Origin: Ixodes scapularis | Lineage: Eukaryota > Arthropoda > Arachnida > Ixodida > Ixodidae | Length of the DNA stretch: 64,000 nucleotides | NCBI RefSeq assembly: GCF_016920785.2 | Contig: NW_024609837.1 | Span: forward strand, 53,868,671-53,932,670 | Direction of reading: 5' to 3' | Shown: positions 43,555 to 53,008 of the stretch, piece by piece | Layout of the letters: each line of letters opens with the position of its first letter | Numbering within the stretch: position 1 is the first letter of the stretch | Made by a program: the position numbers and the translations under genes | The notes under the pieces: model-generated | What the model saw: the letters and a program-made list of their open reading frames with translations, nothing else | Told to the model about the DNA's origin: nothing | Databases searched by the model: none

Positions 43555-44271
43555 ATGGAGCGAAGCCCTTCCGAAGATGAGACGGCAGTATCTACACTGC
43601 AGGTTCGGCTTCCACCATTTTGGGCAAAGAATCCTAGGGCATGGTTCGCTCAGGTCGAAGCTCAATTTCACTTGAAGAGGATAAACGCACAACTGTCCAG
43701 ATACTATTACATAGTATCCGCCTTGCCACCGGAGATAGCTTACGAGTTCGACGACGTGCTAGCGGCAACTCCACCGGCAGATGCCTACGATCATCTGAAG
43801 GCCACCATTCTACGGAGAAAAACCGAGTCCACAAGCAGCCGCCTGCAACGCCTTCTCACTACAGAGGAGCTCGGAGACCAGCGCCCGACACAATTGCTGC
43901 ACCGAATGCGCCAACTGCTGGGCGAACAGGTCCCCCACGTGGAGAACCCCATCTTGCGCGAACTCTTCTTGCAACGCTTACCCCAGGGCATCCGGATGGT
44001 TCTTGCCTCAGCAACCGACATGCCCTTGGACCGTCTGGCGGAGATGGCTGATCGTGTAGCTGAGTACGCGGCACCGACCATCTCCACGCTGGTAGAGCCC
44101 CCTCCCTCGTCCACTGCTTTGCAGGATCTGCAGCTAAAAATTGACCAACTCACGGCGTCCGTTGCCGCCCTGCAACCACCTTCCGGTGACGCACGCCGTC
44201 CTTCGGGCCGCAATCCTCCCAACCATCGGAATTCATCTCGGGCACGAACGCCATCGCCGCCACGAGGTTAA
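43555..44271 (+). CDS. Gypsy element 3 gag, stopped before its zinc finger
   Basis: 238 residues (MERSPSEDETAV start). PFWAKNPRAWFAQVEAQF (about 22-40) and QRLPQGIRMVLASA (about 140) are typical of the gag of tick and insect Gypsy elements of this lineage; a heptad-like segment (LQDLQLKIDQLTASVAALQ, about 190-208) suggests a coiled coil. The TAA at 44269-44271 falls just before CWYHRKYGHRAVKC in the same frame, the expected zinc-binding motif, so the stop is probably a disabling mutation. Pol follows in the -1 frame. Confidence 0.85.
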   Translation: MERSPSEDETAVSTLQVRLPPFWAKNPRAWFAQVEAQFHLKRINAQLSRYYYIVSALPPEIAYEFDDVLAATPPADAYDHLKATILRRKTESTSSRLQRLLTTEELGDQRPTQLLHRMRQLLGEQVPHVENPILRELFLQRLPQGIRMVLASATDMPLDRLAEMADRVAEYAAPTISTLVEPPPSSTALQDLQLKIDQLTASVAALQPPSGDARRPSGRNPPNHRNSSRARTPSPPRG

Positions 44272-44315
44272 GGTACCTGCTGGTACCACCGGAAATACGG
44301 ACACCGCGCAGTCAA

Positions 44316-47300
44316 ATGCCACCGTCCCTGTACCTGGCAGGAAAACACCCCGGCCGGTCACTAGAGGCGGTAGGTGAAGCCGGCCGACCAGCAAGCCGTC
44401 TTTTCTTCGTTGCTGCTCGGTTCACAGGTAACCGGCTTCTTGTCGACACCGGCGCAGAGTTGTCCGTCATCCCACCCACAACAGCAGATAGAAAAAACCT
44501 GAACTGTGGCGTACGCTTATTCGCAGCAAATGGAACTCCCATAGCAACTTATGGTTTGCGATCCGTGACCCTCGACTTGGGACTGCGCCGCACCTTCAGG
44601 TGGATCTTTATCATCGCTGAAGTTAAGTGTCCCATCTTAGGATCGGACTTCTTGGCTTACTTCAACCTGAACGTGAGCATGCGCCACCGTCGTCTTTTCG
44701 ACGGCACGACGCATCTGACTGTGCCTGGGACATTTACAACGACCTCATCCATTGGCAGACGTCACATCACACCATCAACGGGATATGCAGCCATCTTAAA
44801 CGAGTTTCCCGAAGTCACAAGACCCTCAAATATGGCGCAACCGGTAAAGCACGGAGTGACTCATACCATCGTTACCTCTGGTTCGGCTGTCTACGCACGA
44901 CCTCGCCGACTTTCCGGTGAACGGCTCAAAACAGCTCGCCGGGAATTCGAGCACATGCTCGAACTTGGGATTATCCGGCCTTCAAACAGCTGCTGGGCAT
45001 CTCCTCTGCACATGGTGCCCAAAAAGGAGCCAGGGGACTGGAGGCCGTGCGGGGACTACCGTGCCCTGAATGCAAGCACGTTGCCAGACCGTTATCCTTT
45101 GCCCCACCTTCACGACTTTGCGGAACAACTCGCCGGAACATCTATTTACAGTAAAGTCGATTTAGTAAAAGCTTATCATCATATACCGATCGAGGCATCC
45201 GACATCCCCAAGACAGCAATAACCACGCCGTTTGGGTTATTCGAATACGTTAGAATGCCCTTCGGACTAAGGAACGCAGCACAGACATTTCAAAGGTTCA
45301 TACACGAGGTGACACGCGGGCTTCCCTTTGTGTTCGCGTACGTCGACGACCTGCTCATCGCTAGCAAGTCACCCGAAGAGCATAAACAACACCTTCGCTT
45401 GCTTTTCGAGCAACTGCGCAGATACGGCCTTGTCGTCAACGCAACGAAGTGCGTTTTCGGAACATCCGATCTAGAGTTCCTGGGACATAGAGTAACGCCT
45501 CAAGGTATTCATCCGTTGCCGTCTAAAGTCCAGATCATCAAAGATTTTCCCCAACCAACTTCTATTCGCAAGCTACGAGATTTTTTGGGTCTTGTAAATT
45601 TCCACCGGCGATTCATGAACAACTGCGCCCAAATTCTCAAGCCACTCACAGACCTGCTGCGATCACCTAAGAGCCCCACGGCACCCATCGACTGGAACTC
45701 AAGTGCACTAAATGCATTCGCCAGAGCGAAGCAGGCCCTCGTGGAAACAACACTCCTTGCTTATCCGCGACCCCATGCGCCGACTAGGCTCATGGTTGAC
45801 GCATCCGATGTCGCAGTTGGAGCTGTACTTCAACAGTACGACCAGACGGGTTGGTTTCCACTCGGTTTCTTCTCTCAGAAGTTGAAGCCAGCAGAGACGC
45901 GCTATAGCACGTTCGGTCGTGAGCTTTTTGCCATCTACGCAGCGGTCAGACACTACCGGCACTTCCTGGAAGGCCGGATTTTCCACGTCCTGACCGATCA
46001 CAAGCCCCTCACCTTCGCTTTTGATGCTAATCGGACCTCGTACTCGGACCGCGAAATTCGTCATCTCGCATACATCTCCGAGTACACAACAGATCTGCGT
46101 CACGTGCCTGGAGCGAATAACGAGGCGGCCGATGCTCTTTCGCGTATCGAGACGCTCACTGCGCCCCCTGACTTGGATTTCTCCAGACTGGCGAAGGCTC
46201 AACAAGATGACGCCGAATTGCAGACAATGGAAGCCTCTTCTACATCGTTACGACTTCGGCCAGTTCCGCTGCCGCTCTCAAACTGTGACGTAATATGCGA
46301 CACCTCAACGGGGACACCACGGCCATACATTCCCCCCGATTTTCGGCGTGCCATCTTCCACTCGCTCCATGACATCAGCCATCCCGGTACTCGAGCGACC
46401 CGTCGGCTCATTTCCGCACGATATGTGTGGCCCCAAATGAACAAGGACATTACCCTCTGGACGCGGACCTGTGCTGCTTGCCAACGAGCCAAGGTGCAGC
46501 GACATACCAAGAGCCCGCTGCATCCTTTCCGACCACCAGACGCCCGCTTCGACCACGTGCATGTAGATATAGTCGGGCCCCTCCCGCCATCCCAGGGGTT
46601 CCGATATATACTCACATGCGTGGATCGTTTTACTAGATGGCCAGAAGCCACACCAATACCCGACATCACCGCGGAAACCGTCGCACAAGCATTCGTCACC
46701 AGCTGGATTGCACGCTACGGCTGCCCATCCATCATCACCACAGATCGTGGCAGGCAGTTCCAAAGCAGATTATTCGAATCACTCGCTAAAATGCTGGGAG
46801 CGCGCCATATACACACGACCGCCTACCATCCGTCTGCCAATGGCATGGTCGAGCGACTACATCGGCAATTGAAGGCCTCACTGATCGCTAGAGAGGACAG
46901 GAGCAACTGGGTCAACCATCTACCCTTGGTGCTCTTAGGCATCCGATCCACTTTTAAGGAAGACGTCGGATGTACGGCCGCCGAACTTGTATACGGCACA
47001 ACGCTCCGACTCCCGGGCGAATTTCTTACTCATCTGGCCACTCCACTACCGGACCTCCCTAGCTATGTTCAAGACCTTCGAGACCTTTTCACATCATTGC
47101 GCCCGACACTGCCTCGACGTCAAACGCCACAGCAAGTGTTCATACCGACCGAACTGGACAAATGCACGCATGTCTTCGTCCGACATGACGCTGTTCGTCC
47201 TTCATTAACACCACCCTACGATGGTCCATTTGAAGTCATCTCAAGAAATCAGAAGACTTTGACCATCCTGATCAATGGACGAAGGGACGTTATTACCATC

Positions 47301-47372
47301 GACCGGGTGAAGCCTGCATTCATGGAAGGAGCCATCTGTGACACTGCAATCGTCACACACTTATCTGGTTGA
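44316..47372 (+). CDS. Gypsy element 3 pol (protease, RT, RNase H, integrase)
   Basis: 1018 residues, intact. Protease LLVDTGAELSVIPP (about 41), reverse transcriptase IYSKVDLVKAYHHIP (about 278) and YVDDLLIA (about 341), RNase H MVDASDVAVGAVL (about 492) to VLTDHKPL and NNEAADALSRIE, integrase HHCC (HDISHPGTRATRRLISARYVW ending CAAC, about 685-715 — shown in parts), catalytic HVDIVGPLPP (about 751), ITTDRGRQF (about 809, R for the usual N) and SANGMVERLHRQLK (about 845). The stop lies 36 bp inside the 3' LTR. The true translation start is uncertain because pol is normally made by frameshift from gag; the ATG at 44316 is only the first one in frame. Confidence 0.95.
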   Translation: MPPSLYLAGKHPGRSLEAVGEAGRPASRLFFVAARFTGNRLLVDTGAELSVIPPTTADRKNLNCGVRLFAANGTPIATYGLRSVTLDLGLRRTFRWIFIIAEVKCPILGSDFLAYFNLNVSMRHRRLFDGTTHLTVPGTFTTTSSIGRRHITPSTGYAAILNEFPEVTRPSNMAQPVKHGVTHTIVTSGSAVYARPRRLSGERLKTARREFEHMLELGIIRPSNSCWASPLHMVPKKEPGDWRPCGDYRALNASTLPDRYPLPHLHDFAEQLAGTSIYSKVDLVKAYHHIPIEASDIPKTAITTPFGLFEYVRMPFGLRNAAQTFQRFIHEVTRGLPFVFAYVDDLLIASKSPEEHKQHLRLLFEQLRRYGLVVNATKCVFGTSDLEFLGHRVTPQGIHPLPSKVQIIKDFPQPTSIRKLRDFLGLVNFHRRFMNNCAQILKPLTDLLRSPKSPTAPIDWNSSALNAFARAKQALVETTLLAYPRPHAPTRLMVDASDVAVGAVLQQYDQTGWFPLGFFSQKLKPAETRYSTFGRELFAIYAAVRHYRHFLEGRIFHVLTDHKPLTFAFDANRTSYSDREIRHLAYISEYTTDLRHVPGANNEAADALSRIETLTAPPDLDFSRLAKAQQDDAELQTMEASSTSLRLRPVPLPLSNCDVICDTSTGTPRPYIPPDFRRAIFHSLHDISHPGTRATRRLISARYVWPQMNKDITLWTRTCAACQRAKVQRHTKSPLHPFRPPDARFDHVHVDIVGPLPPSQGFRYILTCVDRFTRWPEATPIPDITAETVAQAFVTSWIARYGCPSIITTDRGRQFQSRLFESLAKMLGARHIHTTAYHPSANGMVERLHRQLKASLIAREDRSNWVNHLPLVLLGIRSTFKEDVGCTAAELVYGTTLRLPGEFLTHLATPLPDLPSYVQDLRDLFTSLRPTLPRRQTPQQVFIPTELDKCTHVFVRHDAVRPSLTPPYDGPFEVISRNQKTLTILINGRRDVITIDRVKPAFMEGAICDTAIVTHLSG

Positions 47373-47842
47373 ACAACCTCACCCCACAAAACAGTTACGC
47401 GGAGCAAACAAACCTCTGCTCCACTAGGGGGGGAAGACTTACCCCCCATTCACACTGGAAGCGGATCCGCGTTCGCAAAGCGGTTGCGAAGGCGGTTGTA
47501 TAAAGATCCAGTGCAATTGCACGCGCACTTGATGTCATCGGGTGCGCGTGCAATTGTACTGGATCTTTATACAACCGCGTTCGCAACCGCTTTGCGAACG
47601 CGGATCCGCTTCCAGTGTGAATGAGCCTATTGCGGCTAAGCGGCGACGACAATAACAATGTGGCTCGTGACAAGAGCCACGTTAGCAGCGCGCGCCGCGT
47701 GGGCACTCGGCACTCGAACCCGGCCAGCCCGAGAGGGAACATCGATACCAGCCGGCTCCTTTTTTCAACGGCAAAGCTCTCGGACCAGCTACTACTCCGT
47801 CCAGGCGTGTGAATAAACGAAGGGGCCAATTCGGCCACTTCA
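47337..47842 (+). repeat. 3' LTR of Gypsy element 3, interrupted
   Basis: 318 bp once the 186-bp MITE and duplicated TA are set aside, equal to the 5' LTR. Confidence 0.93.
47442..47627. mobile_element. Fold-back MITE in LTR, TA target
   Basis: 186 bp; arms CATTCACACTGGAAGCGGAT ... and the complement ... ATCCGCTTCCAGTGTGAATG extend about 80 bp with few mismatches. TA lies on both sides (47440-47441, 47628-47629), where the 5' LTR has a single TA. A TA duplication fits Tc1/mariner-type mobilisation. Confidence 0.92.
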
Positions 47843-47921
47843 TGTATATATCTGTGTCCTCGCTAGTATGCCCCTTGTGTCCGCAATTTGCTGGTTGTAG
47901 CCTCTATAGGGGGAGGAGAGA

Positions 47922-47989
47922 TGTAGCAAGAGGCATGAAATAAAGAAGAACGAAGCGCCGGCGACACGCGCTTCATGTCTAGAGCCCAG
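47922..47989 (+). repeat. 3' LTR of Gypsy element 2, left part
   Basis: TGTAGCAAGAGGCATGAAAT ... GAGCCCAG. It continues at 50038-50077 after the hAT insertion; the two parts total 108 bp. Confidence 0.9.
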
Positions 47990-50029
47990 TAGAGCCACTC
48001 TATATGGCAGCGTAGCTGCCAGAGTAGCGACACGAAGCAAAGTTATCTAGATGCACGACGTGAGAAGGGCCAATAGAAATCCCCATTTTGGGCCTGGGAG
48101 GTTGCCATGGTAACCGTGCCGCTAGCGACGCCGGGCGGCAATTTTTTGCTAGTTGATATCTCCATTCGTCCATTGAAAAGTGGTAAAAGACGCTTGGCAT
48201 GGCAATACGGCACGGGCCTCTGAAGGAACGGTGCCTGTTTCTTCTGTGAAGTGAGAAGATTTGCAGCCCGGGGATTGTCGGGCGACAACAGCTGCTAAGT
48301 ATCGTAGGTGCACGGACAAGGAGAGTGGTTTTCCGCGTCGCCGGGATGGTGGCCGCCTCGTGGGACGCACGTACCCTCCTTTTACTTTCGGACTTCGCTC
48401 CTATGAAAGAAAATCCGAATTACGCCCCCCACGACAAGACGATTGCCTCGGGACTGTGGGGCAGTCGAGCTGTTGCTCGACTGCCCCACAGTAAGCGAAT
48501 GTATGCTTAGCATCATACTTCTTCAAGACCCAATCATTCATTCAAGATGACATTATCTCACCGACTGGCGAGGAGCGACGTCGACGACGGTCTCATTCTC
48601 GTTTGGGCGATGAACAGTTGACGGGGTTAAACCAAGAAGGACAGCATGGTGGTCTCAAGAATATTCTTAACGCCATCAAAAGAGACGGACGCCGGATATG
48701 AGGTGTTCTTGTCGACAAGCCAAGTGGTCGTCCGGAAGTTTACCGGCATGCAAAAAGTCAATATTTTTATCTGCTGTAGCACACATATCCGAGCTCAAGG
48801 GGCCATGAAATGATTTTTTTTTAACTTTTTCTTTCTTAGCTCTAATCCTCAACTCAAAAGCGAAGTGTGAAATCACGCGGTTGTGACATGCTAGGGCATA
48901 GGTGCGATGACCCCAAGCTTTCACCGTGCTTTCTAAGCACACCATAGAACTTGGCACTCGCCAGTGATGGTAAGTTCCGTCAGGCCACGAACGCGAATTC
49001 AAAAATTTGTCGACGAATTGATTGTTGACAGCCGCATACGTCCGAGTGACGCAGTTTTCATGTCCAATGCGCGAGCTGGGGTTGGCTGACGTCATTTTGG
49101 CCTTGTAGGATATTTAGAACCATACACAGATAATGATAACATCATAGCACACTGACATTAATGAGCACAAAGCGGGCCAAGCTGCAGCAAATACATATTG
49201 CACGTAAAAATAATTATGTCTGCAACTTGCTAATTAGAAAGACGAACAGATCTCTGAATATCTAAGTTTAATAGTATGTGTTAATGCATTGTTATATAGC
49301 AGGTCATTTCATATACGTCATTTGAGGAAACGCCAGCTAGTCACTTGAAAAAACAAACCGAAAAACACTGCGATCTAATGCAACCCATTGCAACGAAAGC
49401 ACGTTATATCAAAGTCTTTAGAACTGCCAATTCGTAAAATCGTTGATTAGTACAAAAGTTAAAAATCGCAGGAGCTTCCTCGCTAAACTTTTATATGATT
49501 GTGCGGTTACCTGGGGCTGAAACAACTTCCGCAAGGCCCAATTAGCGACTCATACATTTCGTAACGGTTCTCAGACACTCCAACGTTGAAACGAAGCCAA
49601 GAGTATGCGAAAATTGCATGCTAAGAGTCTTATCGATCCTCGAACACATCCGGAAATCCGGGCACCACTACGGGGAGATGACTGATTCGACCTTGCGCAG
49701 GAAAGGTATAAAGCTTCCTTCTTTCAGATCTTCACGTTGTACCCACATCAGAGAGCACGAAGAAGACCGAAATCGTCGGCAAGCAGCTGTACATCAAGAC
49801 TCCGCCACACCGAAGAAACTCGCATTCACCAGCACTGGGTGGTGCCATCTTACCGGTGACATCACGGCTCTTGCGAGGTCACGTGACGAGTCGTCACTTG
49901 GTTGCTACGGAAACCGAGCCAGCTCAGCTCGTTGCTATGGTACCGCGTGTGACCAATCGCGGTGAGAGGCGGCACAAGGAAAAGCGTGGCGCTACTCTGG
50001 CAGCTACGCTGCCACATAGAGTGGCTCTA
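47990..50029. mobile_element. hAT element, 2,040 bp, in LTR of Gypsy element 2
   Basis: Ends TAGAGCCACTCTATATGGCA and TGCCACATAGAGTGGCTCTA form ~39-bp inverted repeats containing the further palindrome GGCAGCGTAGCTGCC. Flanks are an 8-bp duplication GAGCCCAG / GAGCCCTG (47982-47989, 50030-50037). TAGAG ends plus 8 bp indicate hAT. No transposase motif is recognisable on either strand; a 139-residue minus-strand frame at 48676-49095 has no family I can name. An 18-bp perfect hairpin with a 4-base loop lies at 48453-48492. Confidence 0.9.
48453..48492. repeat. Hairpin, 18-bp perfect arms, 4-base loop
   Basis: ACTGTGGGGCAGTCGAGC, loop TGTT, then the exact complement; inside the hAT element. Confidence 0.88.
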
Positions 50030-50037
50030 GAGCCCTG

Positions 50038-50077
50038 CGGACATGGCCTCGTCTCGTCCTTCCTAGACATTGCTACA
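50038..50077 (+). repeat. 3' LTR of Gypsy element 2, right part
   Basis: CGGACATGGCCTCGTCTCG ... GACATTGCTACA, the end of the 108-bp LTR. Confidence 0.9.
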
Positions 50078-50260
50078 ATATCCTCGTCTACGTTAACACT
50101 TTTACCTTTCGGACGAAACAAAACAGCCTTGGTCTTATTCACATTCATTTGTAACCCATCATACCTACTCATTGCAGGTATAAAAACACAGAACTTTGTG
50201 ACTTGCTTACTGAAAGTCGCATGTACCACCAGACGACACAGATGCCGCTATTCGAAAACA
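50078..50260 (-). pseudogene. LINE reverse transcriptase fragment, upstream half
   Basis: The minus-strand frame reads GLQMNVNKTKAVLFRPKGKS followed by VNVDEDI, the block after the YADD active site of non-LTR reverse transcriptases (GLxLNxxKTKxxLF). At 50082 it meets Gypsy element 2 and resumes in frame at 39022. The upstream palm domain is missing. CR1/L2-like by eye; clade uncertain. Confidence 0.75.
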
Positions 50261-50583
50261 TAACTTTTTGCAAAACATGTGGACTACGTCTGCAAATATG
50301 GAAACACCCCTGGAACCAGTGGTAGCAGGTTTTAAATTTTTTTTAAATTTTGCTACGAGTAAGCAGATGGGACTTCACCCTATGGCTCTACCTTATACAG
50401 AAATTAAGCCAGTCGTGATGGAGAATTAAAACAAAAACATTATAGGTCACAAAAAACTAGTAAAATGTCACAAAAAGGAATCTCCAAGAAACCCGCCACC
50501 TGCAAGAAAAAGAACAATTACCAACAAGACAACTCTCAACACGGCTAAAGTTAGAGGGAAAACCGCTAACCTGGGAACAACGT

Positions 50584-50853
50584 TTAATGTACACAATCAC
50601 TGCAATAGTTTATAAACATGACGGCAAGAGGCTTCTTCCTCGTTGTATGAAGTCTGAAAAGCAACCTTCGAACGGCAGATGGTGTATTGAGACACCCTTT
50701 AGCATACTTGATATTGAAAACCCAGAACGCTGCCATCATTGCTCCTAGGCCTTCGGTGATGTTCCTCGCTCTAAAGAGTTTCGTTGACTCTGCGTGGACA
50801 AACAGGTGTTCGGAGAGCTCATGTCCGTCCCCATGGAATACAACACAAGGCAT
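50584..50853 (-). other. Unassigned protein-like frame
   Basis: 89 residues (HELSEHLFVHAESTKLF, MMAAFWVFNIKYAKGCLNTP, RRLLFRL). The pattern of an acidic/aromatic AFWVFNIKY block followed by a basic segment resembles fragments of uncharacterised arthropod repeat-encoded proteins, but I cannot name the family. The frame ends in a stop and has no intact upstream partner. Confidence 0.3.
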
Positions 50854-51595
50854 GCCGCATGGAGTGCGTCTTCACTCTGTAGTGCTAGCAGGAAGCAGCC
50901 ATAAGTAACTATACCAGGTACTGGAACGTCAGAAATGCAACGCAGTTTTGACATTTGAGTAACTACAATTAAACCTTTCTCCGGCGAAGCCATCGCGTGG
51001 TCTGCTAGCACACGGCCGGCCTGGAAGCGCGCGCTCTCTTTCTCTTCTTACGGCCTTTGCAATTGGGGTTGCCACTTCCCGCCGCAGTTCGTGGGGGGCG
51101 CTGTCACCTCACCCCTGGGCTACCCTTTGCCGTTTGCACAAAGCGCGTCTGACAGTGTATCTCAACGCTGTCGCAACTTGCGGCCCATATTTTTAAAGCC
51201 TTTGACAGCTGATCCTTACGTTTAGACCCTCAGCCACTATCTAATGCGCTTCTGAAGAGCCCAAAACGGTGAATATGTGACGCACATCTCCGAGATATTC
51301 GGGAGTGAAAAGTAGTAAGTAGATACAGCGAATGCAATTGCGGAACAACTATACTCGTCTTTAACTCCAGGACTTCTGTTGCAACTTAAGAACAGGAGGA
51401 CACGAACCCCTTCTAGGTGCAGGAACTTTATATAATAAATAATTGGAACACTCTCGTGAAATGTAAGCAGGCCCAATCTATCTATTGCCGTGGTCTGCAT
51501 CATTTCATATAGGCCGCACATGAAGTCGGTCAGCTGCTCTAGACGAGGGTGTAGTAATCTGTACAATTTTCGCACAGTGCATATTACAGCCTTAA

Positions 51596-52160
51596 GGGTA
51601 CTCCGCCGATTTTTGAGCTACCTCAACTAACTACATTTTCTGACTCCGCGGCCTTTACCCTTTCTGGTATGCTATTTAGTATCGTGAAATTCATAATAGT
51701 TATTGCGAAATCGGCAAATGAAAATGATGCAAAACAAACATTCAAATATACCCGCCCTTTTCAAGGCCGTGACGTCAGTGGAAGGTAAGCTTGCCAGTCG
51801 AGCAAGCAGTCTAAAAAATAGAATATGCCAATCATTTGTTCCGTGCTGGAGCGCGGGGACTGGAGCGAGCTTCCAAAGCATTCATTTGACACCATGAAAC
51901 TGCTTCGAATCAGTTGGGAACAAGTTCTACAGTCCAAGAGTGAACCCCTGCACTTCCACTGACGTCACTTTTTCATTGTTGCCAGTAGAGACTTTCAGTT
52001 TGAAAAGCACGGTGAGGACCAAAATTGTAAATTCAATAACTTCGCGAAAACAAATTATTTTGACCTAATATTCGGGATACTATTTTTGCGATGTTGTTTG
52101 GCCAGTTTAGCAAAGTTTCAAGCAAATCGGGGACCATGAAGAAATCGGCGGGGTACCCCT
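51596..52160. mobile_element. TTAA element A, 565 bp
   Basis: TTAA (51592-51595), then GGGTACTCCGCCGAT; the right end ATCGGCGGGGTACCCCT precedes TTAA (52161-52164). Inner complementary blocks GACGTCAGTGGAAG / CTTCCACTGACGTC (51770 and 51953) show long inverted repeats. It shares its right-hand TTAA with element B. No transposase. Confidence 0.78.
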
Positions 52161-52164
52161 TTAA

Positions 52165-52791
52165 AGGAGCTGTGCAACGATATTTAATTGGAATGTTTTT
52201 CACTTGACACGAGCTTACTGGCACACCTGGGACTCAAGGATACTCGCACGCAACGCTACGGCCAAGAAACTCCTTTGTTGCGGTGACATTTCAAGGACAA
52301 AAGCAATTATTTTCGTTCAATCTCTCCTTTGCAGAATTTGATGACGTAACGTGGGGTTCGCAGGACACCCAAGTGACGATATTTGAATGCGGTTCATAGA
52401 CTGGACCCGAGCCCCTGCGTGGACACTCGATTTGGGCTCGTGATAATTACTAGCTCGAGAAGCATTCGGGTAGTCGCCCGCGTCCAATCGCTGCAACGAC
52501 GACAATAGCCGAGCCATAACAATGTCTGGAACTCAGCGCGTGTCCTGTGCTTTGCCAACACCAGCGCGTGGCTATGATCAACACTGGCGGCATATAATCG
52601 GCTCCAGATCGCGTGGCCGCTTGTTCTGGCTGCGAGTTGAGGGGGTGAACGCTGCTCGTTTTTCTTTAATTTTCTTCTGGGACTTCTATTGCGTGAAGTG
52701 AAAAACGAACGCGTGTTTCATAGGTCATTAACGTCAGGGATCTGTTCTAAGCGGTATTTGCGCAAAGTACAAAAATTGTTGCACAGCTCCT
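52165..52791. mobile_element. TTAA element B, 627 bp
   Basis: Ends AGGAGCTGTGCAAC and GTTGCACAGCTCCT are exact complements, with TTAA on both sides (52161-52164, 52792-52795). An older relative lies at 9285-9915. No coding capacity. Confidence 0.85.
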
Positions 52792-52795
52792 TTAA

Positions 52796-53008
52796 GTGCT
52801 TCCTCGAGGGCTTGTGCAGATATCCAGCCGATTTTTCTTTTCTGTCCGTGATAGTCTTTGCATGGTTAATTAGAAGTATTCTGCGGAACTTGTTGCAAAT
52901 TAAACAAGCCAAGCGCTTTGAGTGACTGTTGTCAATGCCCTCTGGGCCACTTAGGATTTGCGCATCTTCAAGATGGGGTGCAATGAGTAGTTGCAGAACT
53001 TCGTGCAC
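52796..53008 (-). pseudogene. Possible transposase remnant
   Basis: The minus-strand frame VHEVLQLLIAPHLEDAQILS ... KRLACLICNKFRRILLINHA ... HKPSRKHLKEL has a protein-like composition with a basic, Cys-containing helix-like segment. It resembles C-terminal parts of THAP/P-type transposases only loosely. It is cut at 52792 by TTAA element B. Assignment is tentative. Confidence 0.3.

Larger units (their letters stand above)
43101..47842 (+). mobile_element. Gypsy LTR retrotransposon 3, nested in element 2
   Basis: LTRs of 318 bp (TGTGACACTGC ... CCACTTCA) are flanked by a 4-bp duplication TGTA (43097-43100, 47843-47846). The 3' LTR carries a 186-bp MITE and is otherwise almost identical to the 5' LTR, implying a recent insertion. 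Order: LTR, primer-binding site, gag, protease-RT-RNase H-integrase, LTR. It belongs to a different Gypsy lineage from elements 1 and 2 (its gag has a CWYH-type finger). Confidence 0.95.
39023..50077 (+). mobile_element. Gypsy LTR retrotransposon 2 with two nested insertions
   Basis: LTRs begin TGTAGCAAGAGGCATG and end GACATTGCTACA; the whole is flanked by a 5-bp duplication ATATC (39018-39022, 50078-50082). The 5' LTR is only 110 bp. Gypsy element 3 (43101-47842) is inserted between the integrase gene and the 3' LTR, and a hAT element (47990-50029) is inserted in the 3' LTR. Setting both aside leaves about 4.26 kb. The 3' purine tract AGGGGGAGGAGAGA lies at 47908-47921. The host sequence is a minus-strand LINE RT. 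Confidence 0.93.

Noticed and set aside
47980..50040. Reading the 2-kb insertion as a TA-target mariner element
   Set aside because: A TA target would require a host sequence that the intact 5' LTR lacks; the 8-bp GAGCCC(A/T)G duplication with TAGAG ends explains the junctions.
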